DNA from: Branchiostoma floridae
Taxonomy: Eukaryota; Chordata; Leptocardii; Amphioxiformes; Branchiostomatidae
Assembly (NCBI RefSeq): GCF_000003815.2
Contig: NC_049997.1
Location: 3,657,262 to 3,721,261 of the forward strand
Reading direction: 5' to 3'
Length of the DNA: 64,000 nt
Shown here: positions 11,340 through 50,685 of the stretch, piece after piece
Position numbering within the stretch: position 1 is the stretch's first letter
Layout: every line of letters begins with the position of its first letter
The notes under the pieces: generated by a model
Database searches by the model: none
Seen by the model: only the letters and a program-made list of their open reading frames with translations
What the model was told of the DNA's origin: nothing
Position numbers and translations under genes: made by a program

Positions 11340-14321
11340 CGTCAAAAGCAAGGTAATGTGTGCTTCACGAAAGGTGAACATGAAAACAAGCAGTGGTAAC
11401 TTTGATACGGCCACGACGTCCATGGCCATCGACAATTGAACTGTAGTTTTATTCCGTAGACGACTAAACTTTACAAACAGGCTATAGTTTCATTTGTTCA
11501 TTTTTTAGAGCTTGGAGATTTCAAATATTTTGCTATTCTTTCGCCATTGATAAATGTACATGCATCGTATAGAGAGCATATAAAATGTCTTTCGAAATTG
11601 CAGGTAAGTGACATGCTCTCAAATGGTGAGCGTTGTGGAAATACAGCCGGTGAACGTCCGCTAGGTCGCCGCCTTACTTAAACGAATCAGTATACAATAA
11701 AAAGCCAATTATAGGTCTAATGGCGTCACCAGTCACTTTCTACTGTGTTAGAATTATCTAATCACACAAACACGATACGCACAGGAATGTGGACAACAAT
11801 GGGTACGTACCAACAAAACAGTTCAAATATAGCAACGAGCTCTGGAAAAGAACCCAGGTGAGATGCCACCAATTAAGTATAATTCACTGCTCAAATTAAC
11901 TACCCATGACGTTTTTGTTACAGTATGTTGTATAACTTTGGCTATCAACTCAGCTTTACTTAGCATCCTTGGATAATTATTCTATCATTGTTTCTTCTCA
12001 ATACGTATTCTTGTGTATACGTATTGTGTTATAGTAAGCCTTTTGAAATATCGTTACAGCGCTACGTTGGAATTCAGCATATGCTCAGTTCAATTATTAC
12101 GAATACACAACTTACACTATCTACAAAATCAACATTTTTGTACCTTAGCAAATAGCTACCCTCTGCTGGAAGCTCGTGAGACACTTGTTGACATCCACAG
12201 TGACTTGAAAAGCCGCAGTTTACTCAATATTTCACCCGAACGACCAATACAAAGAAACTCAAGTCCTCAGTCAAGTCTCGTATTTAACCAGAGTAACACA
12301 AAGCCAACCTACCCTAACGAACCCTCCATGTCGTCCAAACGTTGCCGTAGACGTTTCTACACCTGTAACATCTTTCTCTGTATGTTCATCGGTCCTTGAT
12401 TTAGCTCAGGAGTTTTCAACGTGCTGTAAAAAAAAGGGGGAGGGGGGAGCTACATGCAGACCGTTATATATAACGTCCGCCGTACCTAGTACGGTGTTTG
12501 ATCAAGCATGTCATAGTTCACAGCGTGGCGTGGGTTCTACCGGGGTGTGTAAAACTTGTTTAATGTTTAACGAGTTTCTCAACGGTTTACTCCAGTGGGT
12601 AAACAGACGTCATGGCTCGGTAGCCTGGTTATCTAGGGTCGGCAGAGTACTCCAATAGGGGCAGGGATTCGTCAGTCAAATCTGCCAGGATAACTATAGG
12701 TGGGCCACTGATTTGCGATTTTAATGGAAATTTATTGAAAATTCTTACCGTGTGGGCTTATCGCATTTTTAATCGTGTGGACTTATCGTGGGTTTATTAG
12801 CACCAAACAAGTGCGCATATACATGTGCAAATCATTGCAGCCGTACAAGGCTGAATTGGTGTGTGATACATAATACATTAGTCAAAAACTTCATTAAGAT
12901 TCGTTCAACAACGATACAATAAAATAAAATAAAGGTAACATGAAAGTGTACAAACAGTGTAAATAACACTACTGATATAGAAAGTGTCTTACGTCGACGA
13001 AGGTTAGGCATCCTCTTACGTCGACGAAGGAAAGGCATAGAACTAATACGATATGCCAAATAGCAATCACTCAGGCAACTGGATATGATTTTGGAAACGG
13101 TGGGTCTCACTGACAAAAAATAGTGGATTCTAACTGAAACGTCGTACCATTTCCGAAATCATATCCAGTTGCAAGAGTAATTCCTATTTGGCGTAGCAAG
13201 TGTCTACTGTAGGCCAAAAGCTAACTCTAGAAGCTGGGTTCGACTTCTATTCCGAATTCAGTGGAAGACGATTGGGGTAATTATAAAGGTTCTCTAAATA
13301 CCGAGAGAGGGAGTTGGCTGGGAGAGGGAGTTTTCGCGATAAATCACTCTCACAGCAACCTCCCTAGCCATCTTCCGGTATAGAGAACTTTAGACCATGT
13401 TGAAAATCGCGATTCACCCCCACCCACACCCCAAAATGCCACAGCTTTAGAAGTCTGCAAACGAGGCTATCGGACAACCACCTGGCGCAAGCAAGCACAT
13501 GGCGACATTAGGACCTGCGAACTTGGCTTCAAACACATGACTCATCAAGAACATGTAGACATGAACGAATGCACACATTTTATTTGTAAGAAATTATGGC
13601 AGCTCTGCCGCCAAATAATGTCAACACATCAACTCGCAGCAAAAGAACACAATCGTGTATATAAACGTGTAGGACTCATTAGAAATTTAACTGTATATAC
13701 TTTGTCTGACCCTTGCCTCCTCCCTCATGAACTCCATGAAAAGCGGCCTGCAGGCCGATTGGAGTTTTCAGTCTTAAAGGTGCTAAGTAATTGTACGTTT
13801 GTATGACAGCAAAATGCGAGCTATCATGCTAATATGTTATCACTATAATGTTTACATACTTATACATAATAATATCATGATGATGGAATATGTGTAATAA
13901 GTTGATGACCTTCTGTCGCGAGAAAATCAGCCATATGCATGCGTAACCATAGTCGTATGAGCAGCAATATCAAATCATGCTTGAACGTACGAGAATGCTA
14001 ATATATTTTGAAAACAGATGCGTTATACGCGCACATGTTGTTATTCTTAGTTTGGACTTTGTAGTGATAAAACCTTCAACCTGCATAAATCATTTTCGTA
14101 TTACAAAGTCAGTCAGGACTTTTCCCATGTTGCAAGACTTTTGAAAACCATTCCGACTTTAACACTTGCCATATTGTCCAATGAACACCACCTGACGTTT
14201 TCAATTGTTTAATAATAAACAGAGATCGACACATTTTCGATTGATCCATAAGGATTTAGCTCTTCAATACTTTTATATCGAAAGAACAAAGTCAAGCTAT
14301 ATACCCGGCTATAGGGATCTT
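11340..14321. other. intergenic, no gene seen
   Basis: Upstream flank of the glycosidase gene. An undetected 5' exon carrying its start codon should lie on the - strand somewhere above 11044. A 128-codon open frame at 12013-12399 (+) shows no domain or splice context and I do not call it. An inverted repeat occupies 13036-13203. Confidence 0.5.
13036..13203. repeat. inverted repeat, dispersed family
   Basis: Arms of about 52 bases (13036-13098, 13148-13203) are reverse complements built on GCAACTGGATATGATT. A related single arm occurs at about 29525-29572 in a channel-gene intron, so this is a dispersed family of unknown class. Confidence 0.55.
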
Positions 14322-14325
14322 TTAA

Positions 14326-17300
14326 GAGCGAATGTCTGTAAGGGTCAAACAATGGTGGCAGGGGTCAAAAAATAGATTTGGCTCATATTTTGCACAGTGA
14401 TAGTACTTGGTACACAACCCCTCAAAATAGCTTTCTTTCTGCTTAGAACCTCTCGTTGCTATGGTAACAGGCCAAAGAAGTTTATGGGCCATTTTTCCAG
14501 ATTTTGGCATGTAAAAAACATGAAAATTGGCCAACTTTACGGCACTAATACTGATCAATGCTTTAACTTACAAACAAAAGCAGAATGTGCTGATTAGAGC
14601 AATGCCTGAACTTGCATTAAATAGCAGTAAAGTTAATCTTCTGTAAATTCTATGGTCACGGGCAACCTGAATACAATACACTGTTTTCACGAGGCAAAAA
14701 AACTGAAATTTTGCCCAACTTTGAAGCACTGAAAGTCCGTAAGTGTAAAGATTTTTCGCTTGCAATTCACATCAAACAATAAACCACTAAAGAGCTATTG
14801 GATAAATGCTTGCAAAGTTTGGGTTCTTGTTTTGTTGCTACGCAATTATCCTTTAAAGTGGGTTGATTTTCATGATTTTGAGAAAATGTCATTTTGTGCT
14901 ATCTTTGAACTACTGTACGTTTTAAACCAAACTTGTTCTGTTATTGGAATGTATTTGAAAGATAAACCAATATATTGTCTATCAAATGCATGCTTGTAAA
15001 GTTTGCGTTCATGTTTTGTTGCTACGCAACTGTCCTTTAAAGTGGGTCAATTTTCATGATTTTGAGAAAATGTCACTTTGTGCTATCTTTGAACTGTTGT
15101 AAGTTCTAAACCAAACTTGTTCTGTTATTGGAATTTATTTGAAAGATAAACCAATATATTGTCTATCAAATGCATGCTTGCAAAGTTTGTGTTCTTGTTT
15201 TGTTGCTACGCAACTGTCCTTTAAAGTGGGTCAGTTTTCATGATTTTGAGAAAATGTCAGAAGTTCAGAGTAGATGCATCTGACGTTAACAACGAGCATG
15301 ACTGTGTAGAATCCCTACAAATGTTTGTTTTTCTTTAGTGCGGTTACACATTGTTAATGTTACATTAATTCTATAAAAATGAAGACTACCATGTCTGGTG
15401 TATCGCCATTGTCAAAAACAAGTTTTAGGATAAGTGCGAAAAATGACCTTCTTATAGGGACATGTACGTATTCTGCTAGAATACAAGAACCCAACTGTGC
15501 ATAATCATGCATTTGATAGACCATGTATTGGTTTATATTTCAAGCAACTTTCCGTTACAGAACAAGATTGGTTTGGAATTTATCACTGTGCAAATATAGC
15601 ACAAAATAACTATCAAAGTCACAAAAATTGAAGTACTTTAAAGGACAAATAATTGTGTATCAACAAAACAAGAAGTCAAATATAAGCATATATTTGATAA
15701 ACAATATATTGATTATTTCAATTACACAATAATTAGTCTGTGACCAGAACCTCTGGTCGACAGACTTTTAGTTTTGTCTGGTTTTCGCGCGTTCGCAGCT
15801 GTATCTATATGTTCCCATTGTCTGAATTCTATGTGGTTTGGCAGGTCCTCTGTACTGAGATTGACGATGATGCACGTGATTTTTTTTTTGCGGCAGGTGG
15901 TTTTATTATGGATGTTATGAAAATAGCACCCCTACAATTTGTTCTTCTTGCGGTGTTTTGGTCCAGATCCTCTGCATGTGGGTCATGATGTAATCGGATA
16001 TTGTCAAGCAGATGCGTGGTTTTATCTGATCGTAAAAGTTATTCGCGTTCGCATCTGTATTTGCATGTTCCCGTTGTCCCATACCTACGTTGTTTGGCAG
16101 GGCCTCTGCACTGAGGTTGACGATGATGCACGTTTTTTTTTTTTTTTTGCGGCAGTTGGTTTTATTACGGATGTAATAAAAATAACACCCCTACAAAATG
16201 TTCATCTTCCGGTGTATTAGTCCAGATCCCCTGTATATGGGTCATGCTGTAATTGAGATATTGCAAGCAGATGCGTCATGTTCTCTGGTCGTCAACGTAA
16301 CGCGCGTTCGCATCTACATCTGCATGTTCCCGTTGTCGCATACGTTTGTGGTTTGGCAGGTTCTCTGCACATAGTTGGACAATGATGGAAGGAGTTTAAT
16401 TTTTTCGGCAGCTGTTTTTATTATGTATGTAATAATTTCAGAAATCACCCCTGCAAATTGTACGTTTCACAGTGTATTGGCCCATGTCTGCATATGGTGC
16501 CCGTTGCGGTAATTGGGTATAGTCAAGCAGATGCGTGATATGTGCATCAATTTTACGCGCGTTTGCCTTCTACCTCTTATTCAACAAGTTTATCCGTACT
16601 ACTTTATGTACCAGCATCATGGACCCCGGGATTCACCCATTAACACTGTGTCATGCTACCTTATAGCTTCACACTAGTTAAAAACTTATCGCACAGTTCA
16701 TCATCAACAGCTGTGTGTTATCGTATGTGGGACATGGGAACCGACATCTAATGTTCCACTAATGACCCTGTCAATCAAATGCTTCCTGTCGCCGTTTGCA
16801 ATGAAGGGCGTAAGAATTCTCGTCCCAAATGAAGTTTAGCCATATTATATTCCCGGACTTCGACTAAGAAACATCAAGGTCCTATTCCGTGCTTCATACT
16901 TATTACGTCCATAACAGAAACATGTTAATACTTGGTGCGTTTGTCAGTCTGTCTGTCGGTCTTGTAGGTGTGTCTGTGTGTGAATGTGCCTGTGTATTAG
17001 ACCATCCGGTTACTTATCGTCACCATATCTTTCAGACTTTGGCCACATGTTATCTCACAATCCATACCTGTTTAGTAAGATTCACATGACACAGGAATAT
17101 TAAGCAACTTTAGATACAACGATATATCTAACACCATGAAAAGAATCATATAGGATATAAGCACAACGTCACACACCAAAGAAGACAAAACAACCAACAT
17201 ATACCAGACCTACGGTCACTTGTTTTGGTTTAGAATTTATGATATCATCAAAGTCATGAAAATCAGCCCACTTTAAAGGGAAAATGTGTACCAACAAAAC

Positions 17301-18540
17301 AAGTACCCAAACTTTACATGCATGCCTTTGATAAACAATATATTGGTTTACATTCCAAGTAAATTCCAATAACAGAACAAGTTTGGTTTGGAAGTTATGA
17401 TTGCGCAAAAATGGCACAAAATGACATATTATCGGAATCATGAAAACTGACCCACTTTAAAGGACAATTGCATAGCAACAAAACAAGAACGCAAACTTTG
17501 CAACCATGCATTTGATAGACGATATATTGTTTTATCTTTCAAATAAATTCCAATAACAGACCAAGTTTGGTTGAGAACTTACAATAGTTCAAATATGGCA
17601 CAAAATGACATTTTGTCAAAATTATAAAAATTGACCTACTTTAAAGGACAATGACGGAGCAACGAAATAAGAACACAACTTTTATAAGCATGAGTTTCAT
17701 AGACAATGTATTGGTTTATATTTGATGTAAGTTTCAATAACAGAACAAGTTTGGTTTGGAAGTTATGATTGTGCAAAAATGGCACAAAAATGACATATTA
17801 TCAAAATCATGAAAATTGACCCACTTTAAAGGACAGTTGCATAGCAACAAAACATGAACGTAAACTTTACAAGCATGCATTTGATAGACAATATATTGGT
17901 TTATCTTTCAAATAAATTCTAATAACAGAACAAGTTTGGTTTAAAACTTACAGTAGTTCAAAGATAGCACAAAATGACATTTTCTCAAAATCATGAAAAT
18001 TAATCCACTTTAAAGGATAATTGCGTAGCAACAAAACAAGAACCCAAACTTTGCAAGCATTCATCCAATAGCTCTTTAGTGGGTTATTATTTGGTGTGAA
18101 TTGCAAGCGAAAAATCTTTACACTTACGGACTTTCAGTGCTTCAAAGTTGGGCAAAATTTCAGTTTTTTTGCCACGTGAAAACAGTGTATTGTATTCAGG
18201 TTGCCCGTGACCATAGATTTTACAGAAGATTAACTTTACTGCTATTTAATGCAAGTTCAGGCATTGCTCTAATCAGCACATTCTGCTTTTGTTTGTAAGT
18301 TAAAGCATTGATCAGTATTAGTGCCCTAAAGTTGGCCAATTTTCATGTTTTTTACATGCCAAAATCTGGAAAAATGGCCCATAAACTTCTTTGGCCTGTT
18401 GCCATAGCAACGAGAGGTTCTGAGCAGAAAGAAAGCTATTTTGAGGGGTTGTGTACCAAGTACTATCACTGTGCAAAATATGAGCCAAATCTATTTTTTG
18501 ACCCCTGCCACCATTGTTTGACCCTTACAGACATTCGCTC
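14326..18540. mobile_element. 4.2-kb giant foldback DNA element, TTAA-flanked
   Basis: The ends are inverted (GAGCGAATGTCTGTAAGGGT... / mirrored), with TTAA at 14322-14325 and 18541-18544. Arms are long: the left runs 14326 to ~15265, the right ~17240 to 18540, and a short open frame is mirrored in both (14322-14558 and 18308-18544), showing high similarity. Each arm contains direct repeats of about 184 bases: three on the left from 14808, about five on the right from 17268, plus an inverted unit near 15480-15690. No transposase was found, so it is non-autonomous. The TTAA target suggests a piggyBac-type source, but the tips lack the usual CCC start; this assignment is inference. Confidence 0.8.
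15740..16580. repeat. ~258-bp tandem repeat, centre of the foldback
   Basis: A unit marked by CGCGTTCGCATCTG-like sequence followed by TGCATGTTCCCGTTGTC recurs at about 15786, 16042, 16303 and, decayed, 16553. Each unit also carries a T-run followed by GCGGCAG and a 'cacccctacaa' stretch. It has no open frame through all units. Confidence 0.7.
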
Positions 18541-18548
18541 TTAAGATG

Positions 18549-18835
18549 TGTTCGCACGTGCGTATATATTCAAGTCCGTATGAGGTCCGTATTGAAGGCT
18601 TAGTCTTTTCCAGGCTCCACATGTTGCTGAAGAAATAGAAACTGGGTCAACATAACGTGCCAGAGAAGTTAGCTGGTCGCAAACCATACTCCTCGGACAA
18701 CTAACTCTCCTGACATGTTATGTGTCTATATTTATCCAATTTCTATTATTTCAAACGACCTGTAGAGCCTAGTAGAGGCTACGAATTCCACACGGACCTC
18801 ATACGGACGTGAATATAAACACACGTGTGAACCTG
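18549..18835. mobile_element. ~287-bp palindromic MITE at the channel gene's stop codon
   Basis: Outer arms (GTTCGCACGTGCGTATATATT...GTCCGTATGAGGTCCGT and its mirror ending at ~18832) and inner arms (around ACATAACGTGCC / GACATGTTATGT) make nearly the whole unit fold back. It abuts the TTAA of the giant foldback on the left and ends only a few bases beyond the channel gene's stop codon on the right, so it must form the start of that gene's 3' UTR. Confidence 0.7.
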
Positions 18836-18838
18836 GCT

Positions 18839-44878
<26,040 letters not shown>

Positions 44879-44891
44879 GGCTGCTGATGTC

Positions 44892-45016
44892 CTACAGGAG
44901 GAGTAAAATTAAGATTGAACATGTTAAGTCTGGTCAATGGGAACAAGATGTGATTGTGAAGCCACATTCAACCTGCCTTCTTCGAGTTATTGGTTGATAA
45001 GACTATAATTCGTTGC

Positions 45017-45070
<54 letters not shown>

Positions 45071-45470
45071 CGTGCGTATGCGCGCGTGTATATACTGGTG
45101 TTTGCGTGTATGGGCCTGCGTGTGTTTGTGTGAATGTGCGTATGACTGTGAGTGAGTCTATGTCTATGTCTATGTCTCTCTCCATGTCTCTCTTCCTGTG
45201 TAAGTCTGCCTGCGCGTGAGCGCGTGGGGGGAGGGGCATCATGTTAGCTCTGAAGATAGTCCTAGGTTAGTATCGCCATCTATCAACAGCGGCAATATTG
45301 CACGCACGTTTGTTGTTTGTCTATCCAATTTTCCTACTGCATATGTTCTTTTGTTGCTACCTGCCAGTGTAATCCAATCTATTATGCGTCGTTATACCTC
45401 ACTTATTACCAGTTGAGACGCACAGCCTTGGTGTCCGCGTAGTTCACGAAACATATTGTACAGGTACATT
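44892..45470. repeat. 5' flank of the channel gene; (TG)n microsatellite
   Basis: (GT)n at 45020-45066 grades into CG-containing repeats to ~45135; short (TCTATG)n follows. No promoter motif was convincing. Confidence 0.6.
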
Positions 45471-45753
45471 TTTTTTCTATTTGCTTTTTGGACAGACGAG
45501 GACAATGTGGCACTGCACTCAAGTTTTTGTAACTTATATTAACAGTGCCACATACACGGTACAGACAGAAGGTAAAGGTAGTCTTTTACCTCCCCGACGA
45601 AGTCAGGTACCAATTTTTACACCTGGGTAAAGTGAGGAATGCCGTGTAAAGTTCCTTTCCCAAGGGCACAACGTCATGGGGCACGGTGGGGATCGAACTC
45701 AGAACCTCTAGATTCCGAGTCGAACGCTCTACCAGTTATGCCACGCCCGACGC
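45471..45753 (-). mobile_element. tRNA-derived SINE with 13-bp target duplication
   Basis: On the - strand: head GGGCGTGGCATAACTGGTAG (A box), B box GAGTTCGATCCC, core TGTGCCCTTGGGAAAGGAAC, then a poly(A) tail. GTACAGGTACATT flanks both sides (45458-45470, 45754-45766). A second copy of the family is at 61883-62109. Confidence 0.9.
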
Positions 45754-45845
45754 GTACAGGTACATTGTACGAAAGTATGTCAATGTAATTGGGGTGGGTG
45801 GCTCTACTGCATATATCGTATTTCACTAGTTACAAGCATATATTA

Positions 45846-45847
<2 letters not shown>

Positions 45848-45928
<81 letters not shown>

Positions 45929-46134
45929 TGTGTGTGTGTGTGTGTGTTTGTGTGTGAGTGTGGGGTACAAATATAGCGGTCGAAAAACACGTTGAATAAA
46001 CATTAATTCATTCATTCTTTATTTTCATTCATTCATTCATTCATTCATTCATTCATTCATTCATTCATTCATTCATTCATTCATTCATTCATTCATTCAT
46101 TCATTCATTCATTCATTCATTCATTCATTCATTT
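45848..46134. repeat. (TG)n and (ATTC)n microsatellites
   Basis: (GT)n at 45848-45955 with few interruptions; (ATTC)n at about 46026-46134, some 27 copies. The ATTC tract may have grown from a LINE tail, since LINEs in this window end in the same tetramer. Confidence 0.95.
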
Positions 46135-46139
46135 CTTTG

Positions 46140-47670
46140 CGTGGCAAAACCCAGCGTATTGTGAGCGTGAGCTCGTAGGTCTCTACTACCGTGCCCCTCC
46201 TCAATTGAACAGTGCAATAATATATAGAAGACTTCAATCGCGACTTCTTATGAAATAGCGAGTTGTCTCTCACTCCTTTGTTACTAGGGCTTTGTAGTAT
46301 CCATTAGGAAAATTAAAACCGCCCATTTTCAATCCTCAGGTATTAATATCTCTGTGGTGCATTTTAATAATTCAGAGCTGTACAGGTTTCCTTAAGCTTG
46401 TGGCTTAAGGACACAATTGAGGATTAGTTACTTGGCCGCCAAACTCCCTCCCTGCACGACTCAGCCTCGGAGTGCTTATCTAAGGTCCTTGGGAGGAATT
46501 GCCTTGGCTGCGGAGCAAATTCTCTGCCGGCCCTGGCTAAAAGTCTTGTTTTCAGGTTAAGGAGGGGTAGTGATTATCCACCGCAAATTGAAGCTGGTAG
46601 ATACAACCAGAGTTTTTTTTCGTACCAGACTCATCTAAAGGATAGAATATGTGCATTTTGTAACAATATGTAGAAAATGAAGTACATTTTGTTTTAGGAT
46701 GCTGAGTGTATATGATTGTATGTGTATGCGCAAATCTCTCGTAAGTGATTCAACTAGACCATAAAGGACATTTGATAAAGGACAAAATTCTATTAATATT
46801 ATGTCATCTAACAACTAGGATGTAATGGGGAAACTCTGTTAAGAAGAGAAGAGATAAGAGACTGTAAGTGTAGATGAATGTAGCTTTTAAAAACTCTCTA
46901 CACTTTTGAAAAGTTATGGTTAACTCAAAGCATTTAGTCCATGTTGGGCGAAGGATATGCAATGAATACCATGTTAATTGTCATTTATGCAGCTCAGTAA
47001 TATGAGGACTAGTACTGAAAGTATACTATGTTATAGGAAAGATAAAGTACGTACCCACAGCCCTGTCCATCAGAATATGGTAGAAAATTAGCAGATTATC
47101 TGTTACGAAGACCAGTAAGTCGTATCTTTACAATTCATCAATTTTATTTTTCATCAAAACCATCAAAACATCGACCAGTCGACCGCGGAATGAAGAAAGA
47201 AACCAATGACCTCCCTGCACTGAACGTAGTGACAAACTACTAAAAATGCGCCCCCCCCCGCACACAAAACTCAAAACACACAAGAAAAAACTCTTTACCG
47301 AAATGTTTGTTAAAGGTTTATTTGCATTTCCCTCAAATATAATCGAAACATGACGTGCGTTATCATGGTGTCTCCATGGTAACTTCGAACAAACAGAACT
47401 GGTAGCAAAGCCTGAATATTGTTTGAGGATTAAGCACAGGTGTGCACTTTGTAGCATCAAAAGCACATTTAGTATTTCTGCTTGACTGATATGTGCAATA
47501 GTCAAACAGAGTTTCAATTGTAACCGTTAACGGAGTTATGTATTGCAGGATGGCGGGATGTTTGAGACTACTATGTCTGTTTGCTGGACAGTTGGGCGTT
47601 AGTTGGCTGAATACATGTTACTTGAAAAAGTCGAAGTTGCCCATAAGTTTTTACCAAATGCCATATAAAC
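46140..47670. other. intergenic, no gene seen
   Basis: No convincing exon on either strand. A weak symmetric segment lies near 46330-46440 (CAATCCTCAG ... TTGAGGATTAG with CTTAAGCTTGTGGCTTAAG between). Confidence 0.45.
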
Positions 47671-48224
47671 AAAGGTGGATCCGCTAAAAACAAATTGAGG
47701 TCTTACAGACTGTTCAAGTCCACTTATAATGTGGAACAATACCTGGATATTGACAATATTCGGCACAGGACGGCCGTCACAAAACTACGAGTCAGTTGCC
47801 ACAAATTACACATCGAAACCGGAAGACATAACCGCACTCCTCTAGAACAACGAATATGTAGATACTGCAATCTAGATAAGTTAGAAGACGAACATCATTT
47901 TGTAGTAGAATGTAGTTTGTACAAGAAAGAGAGAGCTGAACTCTACAGACTAATAGAATCCATGTTCCCCCACTTCATACAACTAAGTAATATAGACAAA
48001 TTTATATTCCTTATGAATCTAGACAAGCCTTTACTTATAAAGCATATCTGTTCTTACATTTTCAATATCACAAAGAAACGAGAAGAAGCCGAATGTACGC
48101 AGTAGAATACGATCCTTGAGTAGTGTAGATTCATTGTATCATTATATCATGTTGTATCATTTGTTGTGACCTGTACTAAACCCAGTGGGTATGAATGTAC
48201 AATAAAGGTCTTCATTCATTCATT
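47671..48224 (+). mobile_element. severely 5'-truncated LINE with 9-bp target duplication
   Basis: Encodes only the C-terminus (to 48105) with a Cys/His motif ICRYCN...EDEHHFVVECSLY, then a 3' UTR, AATAAAG and an ATTC tail. CATATAAAC occurs at 47662-47670 and 48225-48233 as the target duplication. Related to the LINE at 26271-28132. Confidence 0.88.
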
Positions 48225-48239
48225 CATATAAACCACTTA

Positions 48240-50400
48240 CATAGACACCGCCTCCAGCTATGCTGTCCACAAACACAATCGTGTTCTTACAAACGGTGCC
48301 GACAACGTAGCTTCCTTGGCAGACACGGTGAAAGAAAGGAAACAAAAGAAACTAAGGTGTCAGTCACGTCTATCTAACTGCTTTACACGACTCTCTAGCA
48401 CAACGTTAATGTTCATGTTTGAATCGGTAAGTGTAAAATCGGGAAAGCCCTGCAACGGTAAAAAAGTAGGGTTGCCCCATTTTTAGCGGCTTGTGACACA
48501 TGTTCTAGTTGGCGAAAACACGGGTCTGACGTTTTAGAAAAGTTTCTGTAATGTTTCCCTAAACGGGACAAATAAACCCCTTAAGTAGTGTATATCTCTC
48601 GCCTGAAAAACTACCCTAATACCTCGGACAGAGCGCTGGGACATGCGTACCTCAGACTATTTCTGAAATTCACGCAGTAATTAATAGAATACTGGCCGTA
48701 TTGCTGCCTAATTAGAGTTCACAAGCTATTTTTCCACCGTGTAAAGAATAAGCCAAAATGCCGCTTCCTCATATCATAGGCTATAGGATTATAAACTGAG
48801 TTGCTATAAAGAAGCGGGTACAAAAGTTGTAGCCAAACCTATGTCCTAGGTGCCACCTGTAGACATCGCTGTTCCGCCAGAGAAATATAGTCTACAAACG
48901 TGTCCAGTAGTCTTCACGAATGGCAGAATCCGATCCAGATACGCAAAGCGACCAGTCGCGAGTGAAGCTCCCGGCGACTGTGCCTTTTGTCGTTCCCCTC
49001 CGTTGCTTAAGTCGGAAGCACATCTAGCATGCCAACACTAATTATATCCACGGAGTCATCATTATTCGGTGGCTAGACTATCCTTTGTAACACATGAATA
49101 ATTCAAGATACAACGTCAAACCTTTATCACACAACATTGTACAAACACATTTCAAGCTAAATTTTAAACATTACTAAGAAAAGAACCCGTCGCACTTGTC
49201 TAAAAGAGTTTGGGTTCATCCTGATGTGAGTGTATAACTATAAGGCCTTACAGTCCGGTAGTACATGGCAGCTCGTATGTACGTAGTTTACATTAAAAAA
49301 ACGTGTGTTGTGCCTAAATGCGGTTTACCGGTTACGCGAAACAAGCCAACAAATAAAAAATTCCCTTGCAGTTCCACAGCAAGCTGCTAGGGAGCCCAAA
49401 CATACACCACTTCTCCCTTATACCACAATCTATTTGCCACCAAAAAAGCAAGATCATATATAGCATGCGCAGGTCAAAAGATACAAAAAAATGAAGTTCT
49501 AGATCTGCTGCAGTACTAAGGCCACGTACCAGGGGGCCTTGGCCTTTGTCTCCCCAAATATCATACCAAATATCATCGTTATCCATCAAGAGGTTCTTAA
49601 ATTATGCTGACTACAAAAATCTTGTCGAGCAAACACACATACACACGCACACACACACACCAAAAACAAAACCGCAACACCATTCAGTGGTGTCAGATGC
49701 GTACGATTTTTATTTCAAATGTTTTATTTAGTCATCACCATATACCACAATGTCCCAAATCCTACTTATTTTTTAAAGATATGAGCTCGAGACTTCGCCT
49801 AAAAACTGTACATATATAGATAGGGCGCCACAATGATATGTCGAACCCTGTTTATACTCTGATATTTGATTTTATAGCACCGCAATATTGTATCCACCAA
49901 TACATGTATAATCACCGTATCTCTAGCATATAGTAAGAACCCAATTTTATCTGCAAAATGATATCTACTGTCCACATTTAAGGCACTTTGGTTACAATGT
50001 CCTTGTGAATTTGAATAGCAGCACCACATGTAACATTGCATGCAAAGCCTGTCGATTCAAAGTTTCAAACATATACATTGTAGCTAATTCTTCTCGATAA
50101 AGCCCCTGTCACACATGCAGGACCTTAACACGACTTTGCCACGACAAATGCCCAACCAATGTCAGCGCAGGGTTAGCAGTAGTCTGGAATCCAATTTATT
50201 CTACACTGGCTCCCGTGTGCTCCTCTGGTCGCATCCAAGCATAATGTATGAATTTCTCGACATCGATAATTCAAAATTTATAGTCGGTTGGTCAGAAGAG
50301 TTTTACCTTGGTCACGACCAACTCCAAACCATGGTTAAGAGAAGGTCCTTGTCGGTCATATGTGACATGGGCTTAATTGCTGATTATGTCTCAAATATGT
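48240..50400. other. intergenic, no gene seen
   Basis: Short open frames (for example 48850-49041) show no domain, codon or splice support. A short (CACA)n stretch lies at 49635-49662. Confidence 0.5.
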
Positions 50401-50403
50401 GGG

Positions 50404-50580
50404 GTCTGTGTGGCGCAACGGTTACAGCGTTAGAGTCGAAATCAGTAGGATCCCTAGTTCGATACTTGCCATGCCCCGACCGTGTGCCCTTGAGAAAGAC
50501 ACTTTACACGATCGATATACCCACAATGACGGTGGAGTGACGCCCACCGAGCCTCACGGCTAATCTGTCAAAAAGGGTGC
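50404..50580 (+). mobile_element. tRNA-derived SINE
   Basis: Head TGTGGCGCAACGGTTACAGC (A box) and CTAGTTCGATACT (B box), then the shared core GTGTGCCCTTGAGAAAGACA. It ends close to the Kelch gene's poly(A) signal. Confidence 0.7.
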
Positions 50581-50596
50581 CCAAAACACCTACAGA

Positions 50597-50602
50597 TTTA
50601 TT
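50597..50602 (-). terminator. poly(A) signal of the Kelch gene
   Basis: AATAAA on the - strand, about 85 bases beyond the stop codon. Confidence 0.5.
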
Positions 50603-50685
50603 TGATGTAGCAGTGTGCCAACATCTGCACATTTACCACTAAGAGCCGTAAAATTTTAGATGTATCAAATGTGCTGCGTCAGACG

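Noticed and set aside
12013-12399. 128-residue open frame
   Set aside because: No domain, no splice or promoter context, composition like its surroundings.
14322-18544. Matching 78-residue open frames at both ends (14322-14558 - and 18308-18544 +) as a duplicated gene
   Set aside because: They are mirror images lying exactly in the terminal arms of the foldback element, with no start, splice or domain support.
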